A stretch of DNA of 64,000 nucleotides from Globodera rostochiensis. Lineage: Eukaryota > Nematoda > Chromadorea > Rhabditida > Heteroderidae. Below, one piece after another: positions 1-11,686 of this stretch. Position 1 is the stretch's first letter. Every line of letters starts with the position of its first letter. The stretch is from assembly GCA_018350325.1 (NCBI GenBank), contig JAEVLN010000004.1, forward strand, positions 1,922,001 to 1,986,000. The letters are read 5' to 3'. A program made the position numbers and the translations under genes. A model generated the notes under the pieces. The model saw nothing but the letters and a program-made list of their open reading frames with translations. It was not told where the DNA came from and searched no databases.

Positions 1-1386
1 AGGCCGATCGTCCATCGGACGACTGGCGATGGATCAGCTCAATCAGTCGAAGAAAGTACTCGTGCTCTAATAATCAATAAGTTTAAAATCACAAAATGCC
101 AAAATGGGCAGGACCAAAATGGCACATTTTCAGCATAACCAAAGTTTTTTGCAAGTCTTCGAAAACTCACCCGTCAAATGGGGATGGTTGGCAGCGTTGA
201 GAAAGTCGAACACAAAATAAGTGGCAAAGCCCTCGGCAATCCACAGCTCTTCCCATTCCCAAATGCCGACCAAATTGCCGAACCTGAACACCAAACAAAT
301 CCGGGCTATACGATTTCGAGTCTCAGGGTCAAGTCTCGGTCTCGAGTCTCGGGGTCAAGTCTCGGTCTCGAGTCTCGGGGTCAAGTCTCGGTCTCGAGTC
401 TCGGGGTCAAGTCTCGGTCTCGAGTCTCGGGGTCAAGTCTCGGTCTCGAGTCTCGGGGCAAGTGTTAATCTCGGGCTTCGAGTCTCGGTAAGTTTGGTCT
501 CGAACATCCCTATTATTAGACCTTGCCGAACAACAAAAAATAACCAACCATTGATGGACCAATTCGTGCGTGATCGCCTTCTCGGCCCTGTACTGCTCCG
601 ATCGGCGGTCAACGAGCTGCAAACTTTGTTGCTTCTCCTCCCGCACTTTGTCCTCCTTTGATGATGAACTGCTGCTGCTGGACGCATCGACGCCCAACGG
701 CAACGGTCCGTCGTTGGTGCTGAACCGGACAGCGTCGGTGTGCAGAACGATCAGCCCCCAGTTTTCCATTCCGCCAACCGGAAGTTTTGGGGCCAAAAAA
801 ATGTCCATTTTGGACAGAGGATATTTAACCTAAAAAAAATTGATGTTTTAAGCATTGATTTAAATTAATTCTTTTTCCACTAAAAGCCCACCCCGAAATC
901 TTCTTGAAGCCGTTCAAACATTGTCGGCGAAAAATTGGACACAAAATGGGCGGCCAACATGTCCTGCGGTGCGGCCCACACCGTCAACGGAATGTTGCCA
1001 CGGGCAGTGCGCACCTCCACCGCAGTGAACGGCCCGGTAGCAAATGCCAACAAATACAATGGCATTGGCGGAGTGGTGGCAAACCGGGTGCTGCACACAT
1101 TGCCTGTGCTTGGTACGGATTCCCACGTGAACACTCTCCCAATTTGCTTATTACTGCTTGATGCCGGCGATGTGGACACAATGGGAGCAGTGTTGGTTAA
1201 CACTTTGGCATCCGTAAAATGCCGGATCGTTACGTTGAACGTGCTCCGAAAGCACGGCTCGTCCCATCCGGGCAAAAAAGTGCGCGCAAAATTTGGCTCA
1301 AATTTTGTTGAGAATCCGCCGAAAGCGGCGCTTGTTGGCATTGATCTACTGCTACTGCTTGCACCAGCTTGATGCTGTTGTTGTTC

Positions 1387-1419
<33 letters not shown>

Positions 1420-3083
1420 CACCGTCGGAGAGGCGAAACAATGGGCACCTTCGAACTCGGACTGGCAGATCCGGCTCCTAAATTCCATCTCCAGCCAATA
1501 CCTTAACAAAATTGTACAAAATGTGTATCATAATTTTGGCGTTATAATAATGATCCCGATCTACCGTATTTTTCTGGGAGTTGAGCCGGGTGCACGGCTA
1601 CTCCCGAAGTTTGAAATCTCGGAGACCAGGGGCTCAGACGGCTCCGCCACACCGTAGAATTCGGTAAGGTCAAGCTTAACAAAAATTACGAATTAGCTTC
1701 TGGCTTTAGGTTTGAAAAATACGCCCCGATCACCTCGACATTGTAATGCCTGGGCAACACCGTTTTGGGCAACGGTATTAACGGCACATTCGGACTCGAA
1801 ATGCTCGCCAATCGGTGCATCACCGGCCCATTGCCGAAGGCACTCAACGGCGGCAACATAAACACTTCGCCGTCGTCCATTGGGTCCGGGTCGCTGTCCA
1901 AATGCGGTGGGTACACTTCGTTCAACGACGGCACTCGTTGTCGACTCCTCTCCAAGCTCTGATTTGAACAAATTGCGTAATACAATTCTTAAATAAGTTC
2001 ATAATTAAATTTCTTGGTCTATGTAAGCATTCTATCGAATGTTCAGCATTCTGGAACAAAAAAAAAGCAAAATGCCAAAACTTTTCCAACTTTTCGAAAT
2101 TCTTGCTCCCGTTGGTCCGCCGATGTGCCACCGTCAATAAACAACGTGCCGACATCATGATTATTAGTGCTTCTGCTTGTTGTGATGCTGTTAATGGCGG
2201 TGGCATGTGCCCGTAGTCGGGTCAATGGCGTTGGGCCAACAGCACCCGGCGACGACGATGACGACAACGAATGATTGTTAGTCTTGCGAATAGCGATTTA
2301 AGCATTCATTTTTTTGTTAGTATTTAGTATTAGCCGTTTTTTGTAAGCTTTGATGCCGCCGGTGTTTGAAGCCTTTACCTTATTGCTGTGGGGCAAATGC
2401 GCTTCGGACGCAAAATGGCCAATAAGAAATGCGAGGAACAAGGCGAGCACGAACACGGCGTTGAGCAGAAGGCACAGAACACATTTGCCGAGAAGACCGG
2501 TGCCAGGCTCTTTCATCACTTGTTGCAGCGGGTCCAGCTCGTCCAAGTTCTCTGGAGATTTTCACTTTTTCAAATATGGGCATACTGTATCATTGACTCA
2601 CGAGGAAAGAGATTACGGTATTTTTGATTTTGATAGGGCTGTTCGAGACCAAATTCCCGCGTTTTTAATCTACCCGAGACTTGGTCCCGCCACTCTCGAG
2701 CCCGATGCTAAGACCCAAAATCCTAAAAAAGCGAGATTTTGTTTTTTTGCCCGGATTCGAATTCCAGTTTCGCGCACCTTTCAACCTTCCCAAAAAGTAC
2801 TTTTCTCACTGGGTGGAAATTTTGATGGTCTCAACGACTTTGGCAAGCCGGCTGGCAATGCTTTTGGCGGCAACATGGCCAGTTGCGGCGGCGGTGTTGG
2901 CCGCCGCAGCGTCGTCATGCGATGCCCGTCGGCGATGGGCCACTGCTGCAGTTGGCTGATGGGCGATTGGCCGCGCGAGGCCAGCGTCGGGAAGCTGGCC
3001 AGCCGAGCACCGGACGACAACGGCTCCAACTCGTCGGCTGTCCGAATGTATGTGCGCGGCACTGAGCTGAACGACTGGCACAT
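1..3083 (-). CDS. M1 family membrane aminopeptidase (aminopeptidase N-like), 5' part; runs off the left edge
   Basis: Zinc aminopeptidase of family M1, expected to trim N-terminal residues from peptides at the cell surface. Exons on the minus strand: 3083-2810, 2551-2379, 2282-2091, 1958-1690, 1501-892, 829-549, 283-171, 66-1; phases agree throughout. The ATG at 3083 gives about 91 cytoplasmic residues, then one membrane segment (about residues 115-138: a type II anchor), then a low-complexity stalk. The M1 core shows RTFLPGWDEP, the exopeptidase motif as GGMEN (525-529; usually GAMEN), the zinc site HELVH (594-598) followed by WFGNLV, and the third ligand E617 in WIAEGFA, exactly 18 residues after the second His as in the family. 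Oddities: an 11-residue His run and an eight-Ser insertion inside the peptidase region, and about 80 residues of the N-terminal beta domain missing between exons 4 and 5. The C-terminal domains lie outside the window. Confidence 0.93.
315..461. repeat. 26-bp minisatellite inside an M1 intron
   Basis: About five and a half tandem copies of a 26-base unit made of TCGAGTCTCGG and GTCAAGTCTCGG lie between the exon carrying HELVH and the exon carrying the third zinc ligand. The copies are nearly identical, so the array is young. It creates open frames on the plus strand that are not genes. Confidence 0.9.
1566..1668 (-). repeat. Degenerate tRNA-like or SINE-like segment in an M1 intron
   Basis: Read on the minus strand, the segment has a D-arm-like start (GTGGCGGAGCCGTCTGAG) and, about 55 bases later, a box-B-like CCGGCTCAACTCCC. 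Length and spacing recall a class II tRNA, but no acceptor stem pairs. It is the bulk of the intron between M1 exons 4 and 5. One frame stays open for about 39 codons here, so an exon cannot be fully excluded. Confidence 0.35.
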
Positions 3084-6000
3084 TCCGCTTCCTGAACAGA
3101 CAGAAACCCTTGGGGGGTTGAATCAATAAAAAGTAACATTTTTGGCATAATTTCATTTTTTTCTCTTGACCAGCACAAAAAACATTCTTTATGCCTGCAG
3201 GGGAAGCAAAACAACACAAAAAGTGTCCCATAATCTCTTCGTACCTCTGAGAGGAAGTGCCCTTTCACTGTGCCGACGCATTGTGCCGGAGGGCGTGGGC
3301 AGAAGGAATTAGTTGTTATTCAAGAGTTGAGAGGGCGGAAATGATTAATCGGTTGGTTTGCCATTTTTGGCATTTTTTTGCTTCGGGAAAAAAAACAATC
3401 TTTTCTGTGCCAATTTGCCCGAGAGGCACAACCAAATAGCGCTGAAGGCACTAAATCGAAAAGTGATTTCCGGTCAGTAACCACCGACCTAATATTTGTG
3501 ATTGAGAGTTTGCACGGGAGGGACGGCACGAATTTTATTAAAAAATTGGCATTTTTTGCGGGAAATAAATATTTATTTGGGAGAAATTTGGTTGTGTGGA
3601 TTGAGTGACCATGCCTCCCCCCCCCCCCCCGGGGGGCTTATTTGTGCATTTTAGGAAGCATTTTGGTCATATGAATTTGTGTGCCTGTTGGGGTGGGGGG
3701 AAAGGGCGCCCGGGGGGAGGGGAATAATCCCCCCCCCCATTATTATGGACGGGGTGGACAACCAAAGAATGAATGAATGAATGAATGAATTGTTTGTGAA
3801 GAGAGAGAATGGAAATGCCAACTCGGGGGGTGTCTCTCAATGAAAAGAGAGGAGAGCTTTCAAGGCCTGAAGATTATCCAGTGCCGAGATTGGGGTGCCG
3901 GCATTGATCGCGCGTGACTTGGGCTATTAGGCTTTTTGTGCAAAAATTTTTCCCATCTGATCACTGGCACTGACAAAAGTGATCAATCAATCAATCATCG
4001 GCATACACACAGCATCATCAAAGCTCATCTCATTACCATCAATTAAGACGCCCCCAGCGTTGGCAGCCAGCTCAATTTTATTATGATTAGCGGGCACCAC
4101 GACAATCAATGAGACTGCTGGGAAATATGACACCCCGCAATTTGAGAGCATTGGACAAGGTCACGCCATCGCCAACATCATCCAGCAGATCAGGCAAATT
4201 TCTGAGACTTAAAACTAAATTGAGCCCCCATGGATTTGAACTTTTGGACACTCTTTTAAAGAAAAACGTGGAGTTTATAAAGCCAATAAACAATTTTAAT
4301 TGAGTGTCGACATCGGTCGATTGAGTGTGACAAATTTTGTGCACTTTGCTTGGGTGAAATTGATACCAATTTGCCGGTGGTGGAAGGTTAGTGCCCGTCC
4401 CCCTCCCCTAACATTTTTCAAATTGAGAAGAATTTTGTGCAAGAAAATTTTTTGACACAAAATTCGGGAAATTGATGCCATCGTTGAAGCGGCATGAACG
4501 AATTTGTCCTGAACTTTTAACGTTAAAAGCTGTTCCCAAAGAGCAATTGGTACAAATAATAATTTTATATAAACAAAAATAGCGGCGATTAAAAGCCAAT
4601 GGAAAATACTTTAAATCAAAAAAGGCTCAATTTTAATAAAAATTACAAAATAATTTCATTAAAAGATTATTATTATTAGAAAAGTTTAGAGTGCTTAAAC
4701 ATAACCTACACTTCGAAAGATCTTTGCTTAATGACTGTCAATAAAATTGTTTATAGCTCCTCGCACTTTAATCTTTCAAAAATGTTGGACCATCGGAAAG
4801 ATTTAAGCAATCATTTATGGACTAAATACCTATTACAAATTAAGTTCAAAAATAATAATTCCCATTGCGCGAATTGTTGCAAAAAATTGTGGCATCTGCA
4901 AAACTTCAATAAACCCAGATTGTCCAAAAAATATAAATGTTAACATTAACACCATTAAAAAGGAATTGGAAAAGGAATATTTTGAGTTTATATAAATAAA
5001 TAAATAATTAAATAAATATAGGGTTGAGCATGGGGGGCGATGGAAAAGAGGTGAGGCGACAAGTACCCGACGACGACGACGACGACGACGACACGATTTT
5101 GCATGTAAAAAGAGGGGGGAGATTTACAGTGCGATAAAGTTTGGATAGGATTGGAGAGGTCGAGAATTCGAGAATTGGGGGGGGGAGACTTGCTGAGGTT
5201 GGATGGATCTTGAATTTCGAGACTAAACAAATTCGAAGATTTGCACTGAAATCCAAAGACTCGGGGGGAACGTTTCGGCGGGACCAACGGAGCCGGCCGG
5301 CATTCTGTCCGGCAACAAACGATTAATTGGACTCCAAAAGGTTGCAAAAATGCCGCATATTTTCCAGTTTAAATCAACCCCAATGCCATTGCATCAAAAG
5401 TGCCGAAAATGTTGCTTATGCGCAAATTTGTTACTGCTAACGAACAGCTTATTTTGGTGACAAATAAATGCCCGTAAAAGGGGGGGGGAATTTCCGGCAC
5501 CAAAAAAAGGCAATGTCCGGTGGGTGGTGATGGCATCAAAGGAAATGTATAAAATAGGGGGCGAGAAGGGCACCACACGCCGGTGGTTGTCGCATAAATT
5601 TGCCTTCCCCCCCCCCCAACACCATTTCCTTCACATTGCACGATTTTGCGCCTCGGGGGACGGTGGTGGGGGTGAGCTTTCTTCTTCATTCTTTTGCTTG
5701 AGTGGACCGGTAAATGCTGGGGGGGGGAAGAATGTTGGGGACATCACAAAGCCGGGGGGGGGGATGGCTGTGCAATGAGTGGAGGGTGTCCCCGAAGGTC
5801 GGGCCAGAAGAAAGCGTCCCCTTTCTCCAGCCGGACGACCCCTCGGGGGCCAATGCGTTAATTATTTTTTGCATTTTGACAAATGCTTTAACTCCGTTCG
5901 AATTGGCGGGGACGGAGTGGTGGCAAAGTAAAATGACACAAACAAGTCAAATATTTTTCAGCAGCAAATTGTCAATTTTATTAAATTTGATACTTTTATT

Positions 6001-7686
6001 ATCAAAATTTATTGTTGCGGCAAAAGTTGAAAAGTCATAAGGAAGTTTAAGTTTAAATTAGGGCTCAACCCGAACCTTCGGGGGCGTAAATGTCGGGAGT
6101 CGGGGTCGAGAGTGACCCACCCCCCCCCCAAAATGTTAAATTCTGAATTTTGTGATATAAACCAAACTTTAACAACAACAACAACAAAAAATCTCTATTT
6201 TTGCTTTGAAGATGCTCCGTTTTTGTTGTTTTCTGTCGACTTACAAATTAATGGACGAGGGGAGTTAAGCTGTTGATGCCCTAAAAGCTGTTTAGCGCTG
6301 CATCGAAAATTAGTCAAAATTTTCTGATGGAAGAACAAATTGTTGTGGGGGGGGGGAGCCGCCGTCAATTCTTTCACCAGCAGTCCATCGTCGGATTTTC
6401 CCAATTTGACATGTTCCATGCCCCCGGGGGATGTGTGCTGGTAGGGGGGGTAATGCCCTCCAGCGGTGTAAAGCGGCTTTATCCCCTCAGGCTGCTGAAA
6501 GCACAAAATTGCCTTCGGGGCACGGGTGTAAGGTGTAAACATGCGCCTTGCGGGGACAATTGAACAAAAGTATTTGGCCGAGCAGCGTGAGGCCGCCGTC
6601 CCCGTCCGGTGGTTGGCGCACACTTTTGGCAACAATAAATGTGAATTGGTTGAGAGAGTCCCAATCGACTTCTGAATCTTTCTCTGAGGCTGGAGTTTGA
6701 GAAAAATTATTCAATTTTTAATTTAATTTATCAAAAACTAAGTAAGGTCATTGGACCAAATTCAAATGTCCTAATTCCAAGTAAACTGTTGGTAAAAAAT
6801 CATTGATTTTCGATCAATTTGCCGTAGGCAATGTGTTGATGGATGCCGCCGATGGACAGATTAAATGCCATTCTCAAAGGTCAACATTTGCCGACTCCGA
6901 CAGATTACACACAGATTATGTGTCCGTGTACAACGAACGACAAATTGATCCTTTTATTAACCACAATTCTCCCCCCCCCCAAAAAAACCATTCATTTTTC
7001 AGCACAAAGAGAGCAAATTTTTGTCGCGACGATCTTCCATTTGATATGCCAGCGATGAATAAGCACTCCCCAGTCCCCCCCCCCCGGCCGATCGGTGATC
7101 ATCCCCCCCCCCGGTGATGATCCCCCTCTCCCCCCCCCCACGGTGATGATCCCCCTCTCCCCCCCCCCCCGGCGCTGTTGGGGGGAGTTGGTTGGCCTTG
7201 TCGCTGTCCCCGATCTCTTCATTCTGCTGAGCTCCGCCACTCCGCGAGCCTCCGACGTAGACAAAGTCCAGCAAACTAAAAAAAATTTTTCATTCCATCA
7301 CCCAATTCCAATTTTCCCATTTCCATCACCAAAACGTCCCCTAAAGAAGCATTTGCGATCAAAACAACAACAGCAAAATGACGGATTGTTTTTACACACC
7401 ACCTTTTTGTTTTTGTTGGTGAAATTTATTGACATTAAATGGACCACAGATTCTCATCAGCACCGGCGGGGATAAACCAAAAAGGGTTTTTGCCATTACT
7501 CTGTCCCTTACTTCCGAAAATCTCCATATTTGCAAATCATTTTAAATTACTTATTTCTAAATTAATTCTATTTTATTTTACGACTTCCGTGTTTAGCGAT
7601 AATTATTGGGGTACTCTGTGCTTCCTTTTTCTGTCCCATTGTTTCTGGTTAAAGCCACCGAGGACGACCTTTGTAGTGTGGCGAAA
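3084..7686. other. Intergenic spacer with homopolymer and short tandem repeats
   Basis: No convincing gene was found in this 4.6-kb stretch between two divergently arranged genes, so promoters of both should lie here, although no core element can be named. It holds poly-C/poly-G runs of 8 or more (near 3617, 5178, 5480, 5607, 5755, 6119, 6345, 7077), a GAAT tetranucleotide run near 3767-3790, a GAC trinucleotide run near 5068-5094, and a duplicated GGTGATGATCCCCCTCTC block at about 7112-7170. Open frames here run through these repeats or begin at TTG. Confidence 0.6.
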
Positions 7687-8616
7687 ATGCCAAGGTTTGT
7701 GCCAATGTTGCCAACCCATCGTCGTCGTCGTTTACCGTCGTTCTGCACACTTTTGTACGTATTCATTTGCTTGTTCTGTTGTTGTTCACCTTCACCCATC
7801 TTAACAACAACCACAACAACAACATTCATGACAATACACAGCGGCGGAATCGGAATTGAAGGTAATGAATCCATACAATATGGCATGTACTGTAGGAGTT
7901 GATGTGATCGAAAATTTAAATCATTAAAAATAAATTATAAACATTTTTTGCAATTTTCATTCTAGGTCGGCCATCGTTTCCTACTAATTCGGTGCTGGGC
8001 TGGCTTTTTCTTGTGAGCAAATTAAACGACTTTGTCGGCAATGGCACTTCTGCTGCCGCCAATGTCGCCAATGGCACTTCTGCTGCCAATGTTGGCAATG
8101 GCACTTCTGCTGCCAGTGTTGGCAATGGCACTTCTGCTGCCAATGATGATGGTGTGCCGTTCAGCAATGCCGCCATCCTTTTGAGACGCCAAAACAATCA
8201 AACAAACGCACTGAATTTTGCAATGTTAAAATTGCGTAAAGGTGGGTTAAGCTAATTTTATATAAATTTTGATCATTCCAAAAACACTGTCTGTTCTCTT
8301 CTCAGTCGGCAAGTTGGAGCCGCTCAACGGGGTGGAGCTGTACCTGCTGGTCTCGTTGTTGATCTCATTGTGTTCGGCCATTGTCATTTTGGCGTTGTGC
8401 TGCTGGGGATGGCACCAGCGAAAGTGCCAACGCCGTCGTCGGCAAATGTACGACGTGTGGCGAAGGCAGCGATTGTGGAGAGCGAGCGTCCAGTCGCGCA
8501 TCCCGAGAGTCTCGATGCCGCCCCGGCATTGGCTGAGCGCCGACTCATCGGCGGCAACGTTGGGAAGAATGACAAAATTTGCGCATGCGCAGCCATATAA
8601 AATTGCAGAAATTTAA
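7687..8616 (+). CDS. Small membrane protein with NGTSAA repeats (unknown function)
   Basis: Predicted 253-residue protein from exons 7687-7861, 7966-8241 and 8306-8616; introns begin GTAATG and GTGGGT and end TCTAG and CTCAG, and all phases match. The start is the first ATG in the open frame, just before a basic stretch (HRRRR) and a hydrophobic segment (about residues 18-33, FCTLLYVFICLFCCC) that is a signal peptide or signal anchor. The middle carries four copies of NGTSAA, each an N-glycosylation sequon, separated by NV, NVG or SVG. A second hydrophobic segment (about 162-183, ending LALCCWGW) is followed by a strongly basic tail (HQRKCQRRRRQ). This looks like a glycosylated ectodomain held by one or two membrane passes. 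No family was recognised. Confidence 0.75.
8035..8152 (+). repeat. Coding 24-30 bp repeat (GGCAATGGCACTTCTGCTGCC)
   Basis: Four tandem copies of a unit encoding NGTSAA plus a 2-4 residue spacer lie within exon 2 of the membrane protein gene at 7687-8616. Unit length varies in multiples of three, so the frame is kept and only the number of sequons changes. Confidence 0.85.
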
Positions 8617-9089
8617 TTGTTTTTATTTATTATATAACAATTTCTCATTTTTTGAATTAAACTTTATGTCATCCCTTCGAGAAAGCTCTCTAATTAGAGT
8701 AGAAAGGTGGACACAAATCGGCATATAACCGGTTTCCAGACATTTGTGATGGATTACGAACTTTCTTTGGCAAAAAATCAGAAACTATCCGGAATTTTAA
8801 TTGATTTGTAATTATTATTCGCTATATAGGTGCCAGCATTCCGGTTTTTGAATTCCGAACATTTTTTTGGCATCTGATTACATCCCGGGGTACAATTGCC
8901 GAAAGCTTTGTGATCGATTTCTCCTCAAAAAAGCTTACCTAATTGTTGGGGGATTGGTGGACCCGTACCATAATGAATGAATAATTTGTATTTGGTCGTC
9001 CTTCTCGATCAGCAAAAAGCAAAATTAATTAAGCGTAAAGTGTGTAATCTCCCCCCAATCCGCTCCATTTTTGGGGTGCGTCTCCCCCC
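8617..9089. other. AT-rich spacer, no gene seen
   Basis: This is 3' flanking sequence of the NGTSAA membrane protein gene and the gap to the next candidate. It is AT-rich, with an ATTAAA-like element near 8655 that could serve polyadenylation. Nothing else is recognisable. Confidence 0.5.
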
Positions 9090-9929
9090 CTCATGTCGAC
9101 GACGTTCGGTCTTCGGAGATACGGATCAGCGACATTTTACTCGCCATGCCCCACGCGTCTGACACATTCCGCCACCAACAGAGAGAGGCTGATGATGAAC
9201 CAACCCATCCCATCCCACGCCATGCAAATGTCCGCCGCAGCTGTCCGTACGAATCACATTAACCTTCCCCTCTCTTCAAAACTGGACGATGCTGATGGAG
9301 AGGATGATGGAGTTGAACATGCACATGCACATGCACAGCATCGTGTCAACCTTTGACCCCGCCGTTTTTGAGAACCGGACTGCAATTTCCAGGCAGGCAG
9401 CTGTAGATGAGGGTGATGGAGATGAACATCATCATCATCATCATCCAGAATGTGCACTTTTTTTTTGACACTGACCCGCCCAATCATTCTAAAAGCACTT
9501 GCCTCCTCTTCATGCCCATAAAATTTAATCCATTTTCCATTCAGTTGTTCTCCGTAGTAGTTGATTTATGGGATGTACTGGATGAGTGGGTGGGTCAATA
9601 AACCGTTGGCATTCTGCCGGACTGATCTGATCAAATTGGCATTTTCCGTTTAAATTAAGTTGAAGCTTGTATTTCTCTAAAATTGTTCTGTCCCGGTCGG
9701 TCGGCATTTTTGAACATTGCTTTCGATTTAATGGCATCATTTTTTGGCATTTTGCCACTTCAACGCCCGCCACGAGAACAACAAAATCAGTACGAACCAA
9801 TGAACGCGCACTGCTGAGCTTTTGAAGTGGTGGTGGGCAATGCCATTTGTTTGGATCGTACGGCGGGCCTTTCTGTTCACCGCTGTCCGTCTCCTTCGTC
9901 TGTGGAGCTTCTTCTGGCGCGGTGACCAT
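9090..9929 (-). CDS. Candidate multi-exon gene, possibly a membrane protein (unresolved)
   Basis: An ATG at 9929 opens a frame that reads like real protein for about 37 residues (MVTAPEEAPQTKETD ... PPYDPNKWHCPPP) and has codon use unlike the flanking AT-rich DNA. Further along the minus strand, between about 9460 and 9090, short hydrophobic stretches are open in different frames (for example FISITLIYSCLPG, FNSIILSISIVQF and WFIISLSLLVAEC), as expected for a polytopic membrane protein split by introns. I could not find one splice model that joins them, and no family was recognised. A Met/His/Asp run from a CAT repeat near 9425-9446 adds noise. It could also be two small genes or a pseudogene. 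Confidence 0.3.
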
Positions 9930-10752
9930 CAACGGTCAGTGTCCGTTAATTAATTACGCTAATTACTGTGCACTTTTTAGTGCCTTAGGGGACTTTTAAT
10001 TATGTGCCGTAGGCTTTTTTTAACTTAACAATAAACAAATGTAATGAATGCCGACTGTTGATCCGCTCAAATTTACTCTAATTTTAGCAAACAAAATTTG
10101 TTGATCAATTACAATTGGATCGTCCGCCCATCCCCAAAATATTTCCAATAGTCAAAAGATTGTTAACGGAGATTAAAGAACCATCGTTTTGAGCAGCCAA
10201 AACTGAACTTCCATTTATACTTTAACCGAATTTGAATTCATTTTACTTCACTTCCCCCCCCCCTTTGAACTGAACGGACGGCGACGGACTGATCGGGCGG
10301 GTCGTCGGTTCACTTAGTCAGTCCGAATGTCCTGACAAGAAATTTTAAATTTTGAATTTAAAAAACAAGTGTCCGTCTAATGGCAGATTGAGAATTACAA
10401 TATTCTCGAACCATGGCATAAAATTTGACCTCCTTGGTGTGGGGTTAAGCCGCCCCAACCGCCGACATATCGATTGCCCACAACCGTTATAAGTCAGGGT
10501 TGGGCTCCGGCCTTCGAAATTTCCGTCCCGTAGGTCGAAGCCGAACCCTATGCTTAGCCCTAAAAGTTGGACTGATCTTCTGGTTCTGGTGCTCTGAACG
10601 GGGTAGGACCAAAACTGATCAGAAAAATGATCAGGGTATTTTAAACAATTGTTGGATGATCATTCTGATGCTCTGAACGGGGCAGAACCAAACTGATCAA
10701 ATGATCCGGGCATTATAAACATTTGTTTGAGGATGATCATTTAATGCTCAAA
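9930..10752. other. Spacer with an imperfect tandem duplication
   Basis: No gene was seen. At about 10577-10745 an 85-90 base segment occurs twice in tandem; both copies contain TGCTCTGAACGGGG followed by ACCAAA(A)CTGATCA and end in a GATGATCAT stretch. A GC-rich patch at about 10440-10560 (GGGTTGGGCTCCGGCCTTCG) resembles dispersed repeats seen near 6061. Confidence 0.5.
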
Positions 10753-11062
10753 TCATTTACAGCAACAGCAACAACAAAAAACACTTTGTTTTAGATTCCT
10801 CTGGCGATTGCGAAGAAATAATGTTGTTCGGTTGTCGCCAGAACTGTTCCAGCACTGCTTGATCACCACGCCCTTCACAGCGGCGATGTCCAAAGCCAAA
10901 CAGCCGCGGTATCGCCAATAACAAAAAAGATTTTGAAATGCGCGACAAATTTTCCAACAATTTACGCACAAGGGCACGACGCTGGTTGGCACGGGTTGGA
11001 CGCTGCGCCCTTTTGGCACTGCTCTTCCTCCTCTCAATTACGTTCAATTTGCCCTGGAGCAC
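10753..11062 (-). CDS. Candidate coding exon, basic protein (unassigned)
   Basis: The minus strand is open for about 100 codons in two frames. The more protein-like one begins LQGKLNVIERRKSSAKRAQR and is rich in Arg/Lys for its first 45 residues. A possible acceptor (GCTCCAG) precedes it near 11045. The 3' end runs into a CAA/CAG repeat that gives poly-Leu or poly-Cys. No family was recognised and no partner exons were found, so this is an isolated exon, a pseudogene or chance. Confidence 0.28.
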
Positions 11063-11377
11063 TCAGTTAATAAAATTTGCATTTATATATTGCACTCATT
11101 AATGGGTTAATTAATGCTTAAATGGATTAAAAGTTAAGTCGCAAAATGTCAAATTCAGGCACATGGCCATCATTTCCAGCAACTATTACCCTCACTCGGC
11201 AAGGTAAAGTGCCGTCGTTTCTTAGCATTGCTAAGCGCCAGTGTTGCACGGGTTAACATTCGGAAAAGCCGGGGACTGAAGCTTAGTTATCCCGAAAAAC
11301 TGCGCCGGACTCCAGAATTTCAAAACTAAATAAATCCCATAAAATTTGTTTTAATTTTCCATTCAAATTTATGAGTA

Positions 11378-11547
11378 GGGTTGGACAAAACCGGATAATC
11401 TGGAACCGGTATGGGACAATTTTAGATAAAAATTATCCGGTATTGAACGATGACACTAAATTATGCTGGATCCGGAACCGGTATCCGGGTGTTTTTGAGC
11501 TATCCGGTATCCGGGGGACCCAGATAATATCCGGTTTTGTCCAACCC
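11378..11547. mobile_element. MITE with 20-bp terminal inverted repeats and TA target duplication
   Basis: A 170-base element has perfect 20-base inverted ends (GGGTTGGACAAAACCGGATA at the left and its exact complement at 11528-11547) and is flanked on both sides by TA (11376-11377 and 11548-11549), the duplication made by Tc1/mariner-type transposases. It has no coding capacity. The interior repeats CCGGTATCCGG-like words and can fold back on itself. Related CCGG-ATCCGGG sequence near 55470-55570 may be a decayed relative. Confidence 0.85.
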
Positions 11548-11686
11548 TATTTATAGTATGGAAGCTTTACCTAAACAGTTCGAAACCCGGTGGATGGAAT
11601 TTCCCGAAGTGCAACACTTTTTGTTGGTTGTTCGGTCTATTCAATGAATAAAAATAAGCTAAACATGCAGCAATCCGCCCAACACA

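Noticed and set aside
2298..2546. Independent gene starting MDELDPLQQ
   Set aside because: The first codon is TTG; the segment is exon 2 of the M1 aminopeptidase and joins in phase to the exon starting at ATG 3083.
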